From an uncultured Pirellulaceae bacterium (GTDB lineage Bacteria; Planctomycetota; Planctomycetia; Pirellulales; Pirellulaceae): DNA of 43,029 nucleotides. Where the stretch lies: assembly GCA_937928555.1 (NCBI GenBank), contig CALFWR010000083.1:1-43029 (forward strand), given 5' to 3'. Position numbers and translations under genes: made by a program. Positions 1-8,389 of the stretch are shown here, in pieces. The notes beneath the pieces are model-generated. The model had not been told where the DNA came from. It worked only from the letters and a program-made list of their open reading frames with translations, and did not search any database. The stretch's first letter is position 1. Each line of letters opens with the position of its first letter.

Positions 1-186
1 CCAGATTATTCACGACGACGGGCGTTGATTCTACGTCTTGCCAACCGGAGCAAGGGGGAAACTGAACTTCAACAAGAATCGCGAATCATTCGGTGGATGA
101 AAACCATTGCGATCGTTTCATCGCATCAGAACCGCGGATCACTGTCTCAACTGATTCTGACGCCCACGCCTCGTGAATAATCCGGG
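1..186 (+). mobile_element. Inverted-repeat element, copy 1 (MITE-like, about 185 bp)
   Basis: The left end reads CCAGATTATTCACGACGACG and the right end CGCCTCGTGAATAATCCGG. These are inverted copies of one another with 15 near-perfect terminal pairs, then a small internal loop, then GGGCGT pairing with ACGCCC. The core contains GATGAAAAC (96-104) and GTTTCATC (115-122), which can form an internal hairpin. The core is shared with the copies at 7993, 22715, 40553 and 42742. There is no open reading frame of note and no transposase. The first base may lie just outside the window, so the left boundary is approximate. Assignment as a MITE is inference from the terminal repeats and dispersal. Confidence 0.8.
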
Positions 187-816
187 TTGATGGTGGCTGG
201 ACGCTGGGTCAAGCATGCGCGCCAGTTAGTACTGCGGATCGCTGAGTCGGCTGAACCTTTGTGGTCCCGGCTGGCCAAACGTATTGCGAGTTGGTCATTG
301 CCGGCCCAAAGCACCGCAGATTCAGTTCCGTTGCGTGTTGGTTTCATGCCACCGCCAAGCCATTCGCACCATTAGGAGGTGCTGCGTTGCTGACGCCAGG
401 ATGTCGGCGTCGTTTGGGGAATCGAAAACATTGGAATTTGGGGTTGGGGCCGTTACGCGCATGTAACTCAAAATCGAAGCTTTCGTAGACTTGAAAGCAG
501 AAAGCAAAGGCCTAGATATTCCCGAACGTGACAAGGTGGATTTGGTTGGCGACGTTGACAGTGTTCAAAGTCAACTTTCAAAGTCGACTCCAAATCGATC
601 GGTGATCCAACCACTCTGGTCAGGAATCAAACAAGTCCGCGAGCTCGCTGGACTTGTCGACAAAATCGAACGGATTTCTGGAATGCTTGATCGCTTTATT
701 TCGGATGGCGGTCAGAGTTAACACGCCATAGCCAAAACATCGGTAGTCGAAACGAGTCTGGAATTAGAGTAGGCCAACAACGAGGTCGGTCGCTCCAATT
801 TCATGCCTCGTAGAAT
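187..816. other. Intergenic region with a possible gene relic
   Basis: This 630-bp stretch lies between repeat copy 1 and the end of the propeller gene. Short open frames exist on both strands before 466, but none has a convincing start, ribosome site or recognisable product. The only segment that looks protein-like is the frame at 467-721, listed separately. I see no clear promoter, RNA gene or terminator in the remainder. Confidence 0.5.
467..721 (+). pseudogene. Possible C-terminal relic of a larger protein
   Basis: The frame opens after a TAA at 464-466 and runs to the stop at 719-721. The only candidate start is TTG at 491, with no good ribosome site, giving 76 residues. The peptide is hydrophilic, with a predicted helix followed by the segment SKSTPNRSVIQPLWSGIKQV. 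From memory, a segment of this kind (charged helix, S-x-P-N/K-x-S-I-I, then a helix) recurs at the C-termini of several bacterial hypothetical and abortive-infection-type proteins. That would fit a decayed gene whose N-terminal part has been lost. The identification is by eye only. A chance open frame cannot be excluded. Confidence 0.3.
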
Positions 817-3800
817 CTACTCCTCAACCCAGATCGCGGGCACCTTTGCCTTGCGGATGGCAGAGTTGAACTTCTTGATGCCTTTGGCGACGACTTCGTT
901 TTGTTGTGCGAGTAACTCGTCGATCTCGGCGATTAGCATGTCGCGGACTTCAAAGGATTGAGCCGTCGGGGCGTAGTCGCCGGTGCTGGCGACGCTGACT
1001 AACGCGCTCAGGCGATTGTTGAGCTTGATCGGGTAGTTCAGCGGATCCTGAGGACTGCGGTTTTTGGTTTGGTACAAGGCTTCTTCGACTTCGGTTAATG
1101 ACTTGACCAGTTCAGCAGCTTGCTCGTTGAGCTTTTCATACTTCTCGTCGTCGGCGATTCGTTTCTTGAAGGTGCTGATTTGAGATTTCAAATCACGCGT
1201 GCGGGCGATCGACTTGTGGACTTCGGAAAGCTTGTTGCGGATGACGATCAGGAAATCGAACTGAGCCTGCAAGTCCTCGACCGATGACTGCGAACGAGGA
1301 TCCTGTTGGATTTCGAACTCGGTAGTGAATTCCTCGTCGCCGATTTTCAACGTCGCCTTGAAGGTGCCGGGAACGGCAGTTGGGCCTTGCGTGCCGCCGC
1401 CCCACAGGACCATGCCGGGGAACGTTTCGGCTGATGCGTAGCGAAGGTTCCAACGGACTTCGTTGAGCCCCGAATCCAGTTCCAGTTTGGAGGCTTTGGG
1501 TTGGCCGTCGGATTTCTTTTTCGGTTTGCCAGACTTCGACTTCGTTTCCCAAACTTTGACAATCGTGTCTGCCGAGTCGACGATGGTCAGCGAACACTCG
1601 ACGTCGTTTTCAGGTTTCTCTCTGAGGAAGAATCGAATCGGGGCTCCGGAGCGAACGTTCTGGCCGGAAGTTCGGCCGACGTTTGGTGATCCGCCGCCGG
1701 ACATCCGATAAACGGGTCTTGATTCGAAAACGTGAACGTCTGATTTGGCTGTCGATTCGTTGAACTGGTTAAGCAAGGAAAGATCATCCAGCACCCAAAA
1801 CGAACGGCCCTGAGTGGCGACGATCAAGTCATCGTCTTTGATTGCCAGATCGGTGATCGGCACCACGGGAAGGTTACACTGAAACGCAGTCCACGCATTG
1901 CCATCATCGAAGGAAACGTAGAGGCCGCTTTCGGTGCCGGCAAAGAGCATCCCGGGCCGCGAAGTGCTGGATCGGATCACACGGGTGAAGTGCTTGGCGT
2001 CGATGCCGTCGGTGATCGTTGTCCAGGTCTTGCCGTAGTCGGTGGTCTTGAACAGGTAAGGCTGAAAGTCATCCAGCTTGTAACGCGTCGCCGCGACGTA
2101 GAGTCCACCGGGTTCCGTGGGGTGGGCTTCGATGGAGTTGATCTGGGACCACTCGGGCATCTCCGGCGGCGTCACGTCGGTCCACGACTCACCACCGTCA
2201 CGCGTCACATGCAGGAGGCCGTCGTCGCTGCCGGCCCAGAGCGTGTTCTTGTCGCTGACCGATTCGCAGGCCGCGAAGATCGTGCAATAGTACTCGACGC
2301 TGGTGTTGTCTTTGGTGATCGGGCCTCCAGATGAACCAAGCTTCGAAGGGTCGTTGCGGGTTAGGTCTTCGCTTATTTGCTGCCAGCTTTCACCGCCGTT
2401 GGTTGTCTTGAACAGAACGTTGGCGGCGGTGTAAAGGACCTTCGGATCGTGACGCGAAAAGAAGATCGGAAAGTTCCACTGAAACCGGAACTTGCCATCG
2501 CCCGCGCCGTGGCCCATCGGATTGTCGGGCCACACGTGAATATTGCGACGCTCTTTGGTGCGATGGTTGTATCGCGTCAGGTAACCACCGTAAGATCCGC
2601 CGTAAACAATTTCCGGATCGTTTGGGTCGGGCGCGATGTGTCCGCTTTCGCCTCCAGCGGTGGGTTCCCAGTTGCGTTCGCCGATCGAGAATCCGCTGGT
2701 GCGACTGTCGATACGAACCGTTGAATTATCCTGCTGGGCGCCGTAGATGCGATAGGGAAAGTGATTGTCGGTGGTGACGCGATAGAACTGGGACGTGGGT
2801 TGGTTCATGTAAGTCGACCAATTCGCACCGCCATCGTTGGAGACCTGTCCGCCGCCGTCATCGGCAACGATCATCCGTTTCGAATTGTTGGGATCGATCC
2901 ACAAGTCATGGTGGTCGCCGTGGGGCGTCGAAATGCTGCCGAAAGATTTGCCGCCGTCGGTGGATTTCCAGAACCGAACGTTGACGACGTAGACTTCGTC
3001 GCGGTTGTCGGGTCCGGCGTAAACGCGTGTGTAGTACCAGGCTCGCTGGCGAAGGGTGCGCTGTGAGTTGATGCGCGTGAAGGACTCGCCGGCATCGTCG
3101 GAGCGAAAAAGGCCGCCTTCGGGAGCTTCGATCATCACGAACACGCGGTCCGAATCGACGGGAGACACCGCAACGCCCGAGATGCCGATCGGGCCGGCCG
3201 GGAGTCCCTTGTTGGCTGTGATTTCGTTCCACGTTTCGCCCGCGTCGGTGGACTTCCAGACGCCGGAGCCTTCGCCGCCGCTTTCGAGGCTGTAGGGCGT
3301 GCGGCGAATTCGCCACGTCGAAGCGTACATGATGTTGGGGTCGTTTGGATCGAAAGTCAGATCAACGGCTCCGGCGTTTTCGTTGGCGAACAGAACGTTC
3401 TTCCACGTTTCGCCACCGTCGGTGCTTTTGAAGACACCGCGTTGCAGGTTCGGGCCGTAGAGGTGCCCCAGCGCCGCGGCGAAAACGGTGTTGGGGTCCT
3501 GAGGGTGGATGCGGACGCGAGGGATGTGGTGCGAGTCGGTCAAGCCAATCGAAGCCCAGGACTTGCCGCCGTTGACGGACTTCCACATGCCGGTACCGTG
3601 AGAGACGTTTCCGCGAACGGTGACTTCGCCGCCACCGACATAGATCACGTTGGGGTTGGAGTCCGCCACAGCGATGGCTCCGATGGAACCGCCGAAGAAC
3701 CCGTCGCTGATGTTAGACCACGTCGCGCCGGCGTCTTCGGTTTTCCAGACTCCTCCGCCGGCGGCTCCCATGTAGTAACGCAGCGGATCCTGAGCCACAC

Positions 3801-3993
3801 CTGCGACGGCAGCTGAGCGACCGCCCCGGAACGGACCGATGGAACGAAACTTCAGCGACTCGAAAATCGACTCTTGAGCGGTCTCAAGTTTCGTCTGGGC
3901 CATCGTCTCTGGCGTGGCCATAAAGATTGACGCTGCTGCGATGATAGCCAACGCAAAAAACCGGCTTGCCGGAACGAAGATGATGTCGCGCAT
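817..3993 (-). CDS. Secreted VPS10/sortilin-type BNR beta-propeller protein
   Basis: A 1058-residue exported protein built from repeated bladed motifs of the BNR/Asp-box type: GGVWKTEDAGATW, GMWKSVNGGKSW, GVFKSTDGGETW, GVWKSTDAGETW, GLFRSDDAGESF, VLFKTTNGGESW and others through about residue 700. This is the pattern of the VPS10/sortilin and WD40/YVTN/BNR-like glycosyl-hydrolase-named families, common in planctomycetes and Bacteroidetes. The C-terminal 300 residues form a beta-rich region and then a charged helical segment. I chose ATG at 3993 because it begins a signal peptide (MRDIIFVPASRFFALAII, cleavage near MAQ). The frame stays open 27 codons further upstream, but that extension would bury the signal. 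The catalytic or binding function is unknown, and the glycosidase label in databases is not supported by visible active-site residues. It stands alone. Its upstream region is shared with the divergent hydrolase at 4854. Confidence 0.85.
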   Translation of the reverse strand: MRDIIFVPASRFFALAIIAAASIFMATPETMAQTKLETAQESIFESLKFRSIGPFRGGRSAAVAGVAQDPLRYYMGAAGGGVWKTEDAGATWSNISDGFFGGSIGAIAVADSNPNVIYVGGGEVTVRGNVSHGTGMWKSVNGGKSWASIGLTDSHHIPRVRIHPQDPNTVFAAALGHLYGPNLQRGVFKSTDGGETWKNVLFANENAGAVDLTFDPNDPNIMYASTWRIRRTPYSLESGGEGSGVWKSTDAGETWNEITANKGLPAGPIGISGVAVSPVDSDRVFVMIEAPEGGLFRSDDAGESFTRINSQRTLRQRAWYYTRVYAGPDNRDEVYVVNVRFWKSTDGGKSFGSISTPHGDHHDLWIDPNNSKRMIVADDGGGQVSNDGGANWSTYMNQPTSQFYRVTTDNHFPYRIYGAQQDNSTVRIDSRTSGFSIGERNWEPTAGGESGHIAPDPNDPEIVYGGSYGGYLTRYNHRTKERRNIHVWPDNPMGHGAGDGKFRFQWNFPIFFSRHDPKVLYTAANVLFKTTNGGESWQQISEDLTRNDPSKLGSSGGPITKDNTSVEYYCTIFAACESVSDKNTLWAGSDDGLLHVTRDGGESWTDVTPPEMPEWSQINSIEAHPTEPGGLYVAATRYKLDDFQPYLFKTTDYGKTWTTITDGIDAKHFTRVIRSSTSRPGMLFAGTESGLYVSFDDGNAWTAFQCNLPVVPITDLAIKDDDLIVATQGRSFWVLDDLSLLNQFNESTAKSDVHVFESRPVYRMSGGGSPNVGRTSGQNVRSGAPIRFFLREKPENDVECSLTIVDSADTIVKVWETKSKSGKPKKKSDGQPKASKLELDSGLNEVRWNLRYASAETFPGMVLWGGGTQGPTAVPGTFKATLKIGDEEFTTEFEIQQDPRSQSSVEDLQAQFDFLIVIRNKLSEVHKSIARTRDLKSQISTFKKRIADDEKYEKLNEQAAELVKSLTEVEEALYQTKNRSPQDPLNYPIKLNNRLSALVSVASTGDYAPTAQSFEVRDMLIAEIDELLAQQNEVVAKGIKKFNSAIRKAKVPAIWVEE

Positions 3994-4207
3994 GATGTTG
4001 CTCGAAGTCTGGTGTTTGATCCCTGTTTTAGAAAGACCATTGTAATCTGAATTGCAAACCGCATATGGAAGCAATTGACGACGCCAACGGTAAGTTGTGC
4101 TTTTGGTGCAAAAGTTGAAACTGCTGGTCGTCGCGAGGTATATTTCGGGTCACAGCTTGCGATTCGAGTATCCTGTATCACACAGCCGCCACTTTGAACC
4201 CTTGAGT

Positions 4208-4390
4208 CCGGATTATTCACGACGACGGGCGTTGATCGCGGTTAAGTCTCGCTATGCGTACCCGAAAGCTGGATTGCCTCCGGAATTCGGTTCACCTCGC
4301 TGACGAGTTCCAAAACAGGACTTTGATCGGGTTGATACGGTGTTCATTGACAGAGCGAAAAGCCACGGCCAGGCCTCGTGAATGATCCGG
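4208..4390 (+). mobile_element. Inverted-repeat element, copy 2 (same ends, different core)
   Basis: The left end CCGGATTATTCACGACGACG continues as GGCGTTGAT, matching the other copies. The right end CCTCGTGAATGATCCGG is the matching inverted end. The total length (183 bp) is almost the same as the other copies. The interior (about 4237-4370) is unlike them: it lacks the GATGAAAC hairpin and the CAACAAGAAAT block. It therefore appears to be a second element type sharing termini with the main family, or a copy whose core was replaced. No coding capacity. Confidence 0.7.
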
Positions 4391-4584
4391 ATTAAACAGA
4401 CCGGCCGCGTAGGCCAAAGAGTTTAAAAAGCATCTTTCGGTACCCTAATTCAAAACATGTCCACTTGCCCGTGACCAGAGCCTCAAACTCGTTGGCAGGA
4501 CTCAGTCAAATTTAGTGGAGCGTGTTGCGGATGGCTATGATTGGATCTGGCTAACGTTGCGACTCGGGGCATCAGAACAGTTAC

Positions 4585-4613
4585 GTAACACGCATCTCCG
4601 AGGCGTTAAAAAT
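4585..4613 (+). repeat. Short dispersed hairpin repeat, copy A
   Basis: The segment begins GTAACACGCATCTCCGAGGC and continues GTTAAAAAT. It has an imperfect stem, ACGCATC against GAGGCGT, around TCC. It aligns over its whole length with 9800-9828, differing at five positions, several of them inside the stem. It is probably one of the small hairpin repeats common between planctomycete genes (inference). Confidence 0.5.
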
Positions 4614-4853
4614 CGGCGTCGAGAGGCGGGCTACGTAGTTGCCAACCGTAACTTCAAGCCCTCTCGTTGCACCAGCCGGCTGCATCATTTCTGGATTTCC
4701 GCAATGGGCTAATGCCCACTCGTAAGGAATCGGGTAAAATTCCGAACCCGCGTGGGTGAGCATGGACTGCTTTTCTGCGATTGGATTATCAAATCATTAG
4801 TGCATCAAATTCAGAGAAGACAATTGACCTGTTCAACAATAGCGGCCTCAAAA

Positions 4854-6455
4854 ATGTATCGCCAGGCACTCTCACTGTTGGTTTGCGCCTTGGTAACGGC
4901 AGTAGTTTTACCCCGGTGTGATGCTCAGGACGATTTGCAGAATCAACTGATCGACCTGAGAGCGGCGAACGCGGCTGACTATGACGGAATCATCGATGCG
5001 ATTCTGAAATCAGAACCGACAACGCAGCAAATCGCAGACGCGATTCGGGCAGGAGTAAAAGCAAAAGCCGATGGCGATCGCAAAGAGAAACTCGTTGCAG
5101 GCTGGTCCGCATGGGAAGCAACCGATGTGAACGGCGTCACCCGGCCTTACCAGGTGTTCCTGCCCAAAAGTATTGTTGAAGGCGGCAGCCCAACAGCATT
5201 GATTGTTCACATGCACGGTGCCGTTGGCCGTCCTGAATTTGGAACCGGACTAGGAGAAAGAATCGCGGTCGGTTACGCAGGAATACTTTGGCCAGAGGTC
5301 GCGGAAAAAGAAAAATACATCGTCGTTTGCCCAATCGGCCGTGCAGAGTGTTCCTGGTGGACCGACAACGGAGTGGCGCATGTCAACGCAGTGATTCGGG
5401 ACCTTCGTCGTTCGCTGGACATTCCCGAGAATTCCATCTTCGGCGCAGGGTTTTCAGATGGTGCTTCGGGTTGTTACTACATGGCGATGGCGGCTCCGGA
5501 TCCATTTGCCGGATTCATTGCCCTTAACGGTCATCCCAGAGTTGGAGCCATTGCGTCGGGCAAGCAGTTGTACCTGGGCAACATGTCGATGTCGGTTACC
5601 GTCGCCGCGATGACTCAGCAGGATTCGCTCTACCCATCCAAAAACGTGCTGCCCCATATCGTGGCGGCCATCGGTGAAGGTGCCGACATTTTGACGGTGT
5701 CCTACCCAAAAATGAATCATCAGCCGAGCTATTTCACAGACCAGACTCCTGCGATCGTGAGCTTTATCGAAAAAAGTAAACGGGCCAGGCGGGATGAGAT
5801 CCAGTGGTACGCATCGAGCCCGGAAGTTGGGAAATTTCAATGGCTGGAGTTACTTGAGTTTGCATCCGCAGAGAAAGCAATGGGCGTCAAAGATACCAAC
5901 GTGATGAGCTTTCCGAGCACCCGAATGCAGCTGGGAATTGGGTTCTCCGGATTCACAAAAGTTTCCGAGGTTGCCAACGGTTCCGTTGCCGCGACCGCTG
6001 GCGTTAAAGTAAGTGACGAAATGGTTGAGTTTGACGGCCAAAAAGTTTCCAACGCCAGAGACCTGCGTGGACTGCTGGGCAACAAGACTTACGGCGATGA
6101 GTTCACCTGCAAGGTAAAACGTGGCGATTCGGTCCTGGATTTGACCGGCAAGTTCCCTGTATTTGTGCCCAAACCGATATATTGCCGCAACGATCCAACG
6201 GGTTGGGCAAAATGCCGATTTGATTCTGCGGGAGAAAGCCCTGTTCTGAAAGTGCAATCAAAGAACGTGACAAAGCTTCGTGTGTGGTTGCCCAAATCGA
6301 TGGCCTCGCTTGACAATCTCAGCGTTAGCCTCGCGGGCGAAAAAATGACCCTGCCGGTGAAGCATCAGTCTGCAAAAGATGTCCTGAAATCATTTGCCGG
6401 TTCGGCTTCCAGTTTCATGGTCAAAGAAGCTTATGTGGACATTGAAATCAAGTAG
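4854..6455 (+). CDS. Secreted alpha/beta hydrolase with a PDZ domain
   Basis: A 533-residue exported protein. ATG at 4854 starts a signal peptide (MYRQALSLLVCALVTAVVL, cleavage near CDA-Q). The open frame extends upstream to 4752 but that part is not signal-like. Residues about 85-305 resemble the PHB-depolymerase/LpqC/dienelactone-hydrolase type alpha/beta hydrolase fold: IVHMHGAVG forms the oxyanion region, and GFSDG places the nucleophile at Ser201. A histidine is available near KMNHQPSYF. Residues about 345-430 form a PDZ-like domain (LGIGFSGFTKV, VAATAGVKVSDEMVEFDGQK), followed by a beta-rich tail. The likely role is a periplasmic or surface esterase/peptidase-like hydrolase, substrate unknown. 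Its stop is 10 bp from the stop of the convergent sulfatase, leaving no room for a separate terminator. Confidence 0.8.
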   Translation: MYRQALSLLVCALVTAVVLPRCDAQDDLQNQLIDLRAANAADYDGIIDAILKSEPTTQQIADAIRAGVKAKADGDRKEKLVAGWSAWEATDVNGVTRPYQVFLPKSIVEGGSPTALIVHMHGAVGRPEFGTGLGERIAVGYAGILWPEVAEKEKYIVVCPIGRAECSWWTDNGVAHVNAVIRDLRRSLDIPENSIFGAGFSDGASGCYYMAMAAPDPFAGFIALNGHPRVGAIASGKQLYLGNMSMSVTVAAMTQQDSLYPSKNVLPHIVAAIGEGADILTVSYPKMNHQPSYFTDQTPAIVSFIEKSKRARRDEIQWYASSPEVGKFQWLELLEFASAEKAMGVKDTNVMSFPSTRMQLGIGFSGFTKVSEVANGSVAATAGVKVSDEMVEFDGQKVSNARDLRGLLGNKTYGDEFTCKVKRGDSVLDLTGKFPVFVPKPIYCRNDPTGWAKCRFDSAGESPVLKVQSKNVTKLRVWLPKSMASLDNLSVSLAGEKMTLPVKHQSAKDVLKSFAGSASSFMVKEAYVDIEIK

Positions 6456-6465
6456 ACGTTGACGA

Positions 6466-7908
6466 TCAGCGTGCGGGCTGAGGCATCTTTGCGTTCATTT
6501 CAGTTTGCCATGCCCGCAGTTTTTCACGCAGTGCTTTGGTTTTGTCGGGGTTGGTATCGGCCAGATTGTTGCTTTCGCCGATATCGTCCCGCAAATTATA
6601 AAGCTCGACTTCATCGTACTCGTAGAACTCGATCAACTTCCAGTCGCCGTCGCGAATCGCTGCTCCCGGAGCCCATGTCGACCCATGGTAGTGCGGGTAG
6701 TGCCAGTACAACGTTTTTCGTTCGATCGATTGACCACCTTTAAGTTGATCCAGCAAACTGACTCCATCGCAGTGGATTTTTGTTTGCAGTGGCAAGCCCG
6801 CCAAGTCCAGCATGGTTGGAAAAAAGTCGGTGCTACAAACGGGGACACTGCACTGCGAACCGGAAGCCGTGACGCCGGGAGCCCGTACAATCATCGGGCT
6901 GCGGATGCCGCCCTCGTAGAGCCAACCTTTGCCACTGCGAAGCGGCGCGTTGCACGTCGGAGCACGTCGCTTGCCATTTTTTCGTACCGTACACAATCCG
7001 CCGTTATCGGAAAAGAAACAGACGACGGTGTTTTCTGCCAGCCCGAGTTCCTCCAGGTTCTTCAGGATCTGCCCCACGCTTTGGTCAACCGCCGCAACCA
7101 TCGACGCGTAAGCCGGATTGTCCTGCCGCGCGGTGGAGATTCCATCACGTTCGGCGATCGGTTCGACTTCCTGGTCAAACGTTGATTTAGCTTTCTCGCG
7201 GAAGTGGTCGACTTTCTTTCGATAAGGTTGAATGGGGGTGTGAACGTTGTAGTACGAAAGATAAAGCAAGAAAGGTTGGTCGGACTTTCGGGACTTCAGG
7301 AATGAAATCGATTCTTCGGTCAGCCGTTCGGTCAGGTACTCGCCTTTCTTGCGGTTCGGCAGGACGGGGTTTTTGTAGGGATCGTAATAGCCTCCCGGCG
7401 GCGATCCTCTCTCGAATCCGCCTAGGTTAAAGTCAAATCCCTGATCGGTTGGCAGATGCCCATCGCTTCCTAGGTGCCACTTGCCGGCAAAGAACGTTTG
7501 GTAACCGTTCTCCTTGAGCGATTCAGCGATCGTTGTTTCGGACAGCGCGAGGTTGTCGCGATCATCGATGTGAGCAAACTTTGGATTGCTTGATTCCTCT
7601 CGTCGCACCCCGGGAATCCAGTCGGTGATATCGACACGCACAGGATGCCGCCCGGTCAGAATGCTGGCTCGGGTTGGTGAGCACACCGGGCACGCCGCGT
7701 AGGCGTTGGTGAACTTCATTCCCGAATCCGCCAGGCGGTCGATGTTTGGCGTTTCGTAAAATTCACTTCCAAAGCAACCCACGTCAGCCCAGCCAAGGTC
7801 ATCGACTAGGAAGAACACGAAATTGGTTGGCTTCGCCGGCGGTTGCTCTGCGGCAACTGCAATTGAAACTTGGAATAGTAGGATAAGAGGCAAGATAAGA
7901 TTGTTCAT
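6466..7908 (-). CDS. Sulfatase of the arylsulfatase A type (exported)
   Basis: A 480-residue member of the formylglycine-dependent sulfatase family, which hydrolyses sulfate esters, often on algal polysaccharides in planctomycetes. It begins with a signal peptide ([20 protein letters not shown]). Metal-binding aspartates lie in [14 protein letters not shown] (Asp36, Asp37). The active-site motif [14 protein letters not shown] carries Cys76, the residue expected to be converted to formylglycine. Further family motifs are [18 protein letters not shown] and VCFFSDNGG. The length is normal and no key residue is missing. The maturation enzyme is not in the window. It is transcribed toward the PDZ hydrolase, with 10 bp between the stops. 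The exact substrate cannot be told from sequence alone. Confidence 0.93.
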   Translation of the reverse strand: MNNLILPLILLFQVSIAVAAEQPPAKPTNFVFFLVDDLGWADVGCFGSEFYETPNIDRLADSGMKFTNAYAACPVCSPTRASILTGRHPVRVDITDWIPGVRREESSNPKFAHIDDRDNLALSETTIAESLKENGYQTFFAGKWHLGSDGHLPTDQGFDFNLGGFERGSPPGGYYDPYKNPVLPNRKKGEYLTERLTEESISFLKSRKSDQPFLLYLSYYNVHTPIQPYRKKVDHFREKAKSTFDQEVEPIAERDGISTARQDNPAYASMVAAVDQSVGQILKNLEELGLAENTVVCFFSDNGGLCTVRKNGKRRAPTCNAPLRSGKGWLYEGGIRSPMIVRAPGVTASGSQCSVPVCSTDFFPTMLDLAGLPLQTKIHCDGVSLLDQLKGGQSIERKTLYWHYPHYHGSTWAPGAAIRDGDWKLIEFYEYDEVELYNLRDDIGESNNLADTNPDKTKALREKLRAWQTEMNAKMPQPAR

Positions 7909-8389
7909 GCACCAATTGTAGCGTCATCTTGGCGCGGCATGCCAACCGCTGCCCCATTTTGCCAGTCTTGCCACGGCAAATGGAAAGTCCTTCCCGGATT
8001 ATTAACGACGACGGGCGTTAATTCTACGTCTAGCCAATAGGAGCAAGGGAAAAGCTGAAATTCAACAAGAAATGTAAATCATCCGGTAGATGAAAACCAC
8101 AGCGATCGTTTCATCGTGTCTCAGTCGCGGATCACTGTCTCAACTGATTCTGACGCCCACGCATCGTGAATGATCCGGGATTAGCGACGGCAATGATCTA
8201 CGCGATGCTCACCGATAACGGACTCAGTTGGACCAAATGAGAGCATTAAGCAACTCTTTTCGTTGCATTGAGCAGGTATTTTCAACCGGGGCCAAAAAAG
8301 TCGGAAATTCGCAACCCGTCTTGCTGTCACGGGGCGATGGCTGCTATGGTTCGCCCGCAAAGCCCTTCGGTGATGATTTTTGGTGATTT
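7909..8389. other. Divergent intergenic region with repeat copy 3
   Basis: Lies between the leftward sulfatase and the rightward DUF900-type gene. It is largely occupied by the inverted-repeat element at 7993-8179. The remaining 210 bp before the hydrolase start shows no clear gene, and I could not pick a convincing promoter. Confidence 0.6.
7993..8179 (+). mobile_element. Inverted-repeat element, copy 3
   Basis: Same orientation and core as copy 1. The left end is CCCGGATTATTAACGACGAC and the right end GCATCGTGAATGATCCGGG. A long block before the right end, including CTGTCTCAACTGATTCTGAC, is identical to copy 1. The left end carries one substitution (TTAACG for TTCACG). It contains the internal GATGAAAAC / GTTTCATC pair. 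No coding capacity. It lies between divergently transcribed genes. Confidence 0.85.

Larger units (their letters stand above)
3994..4853. other. Divergent intergenic region (860 bp)
   Basis: Separates the leftward propeller gene from the rightward hydrolase gene, so it should hold both promoters, although I cannot assign them with confidence. It contains the inverted-repeat element at 4208-4390 and a short hairpin repeat at 4585-4613. Small open frames at 4515-4763 on both strands show no recognisable product and overlap the hairpin repeat. Confidence 0.6.

Noticed and set aside
4515..4763. Small open frames on both strands before the PDZ hydrolase
   Set aside because: They overlap a hairpin repeat, lack ribosome sites and have no recognisable product.
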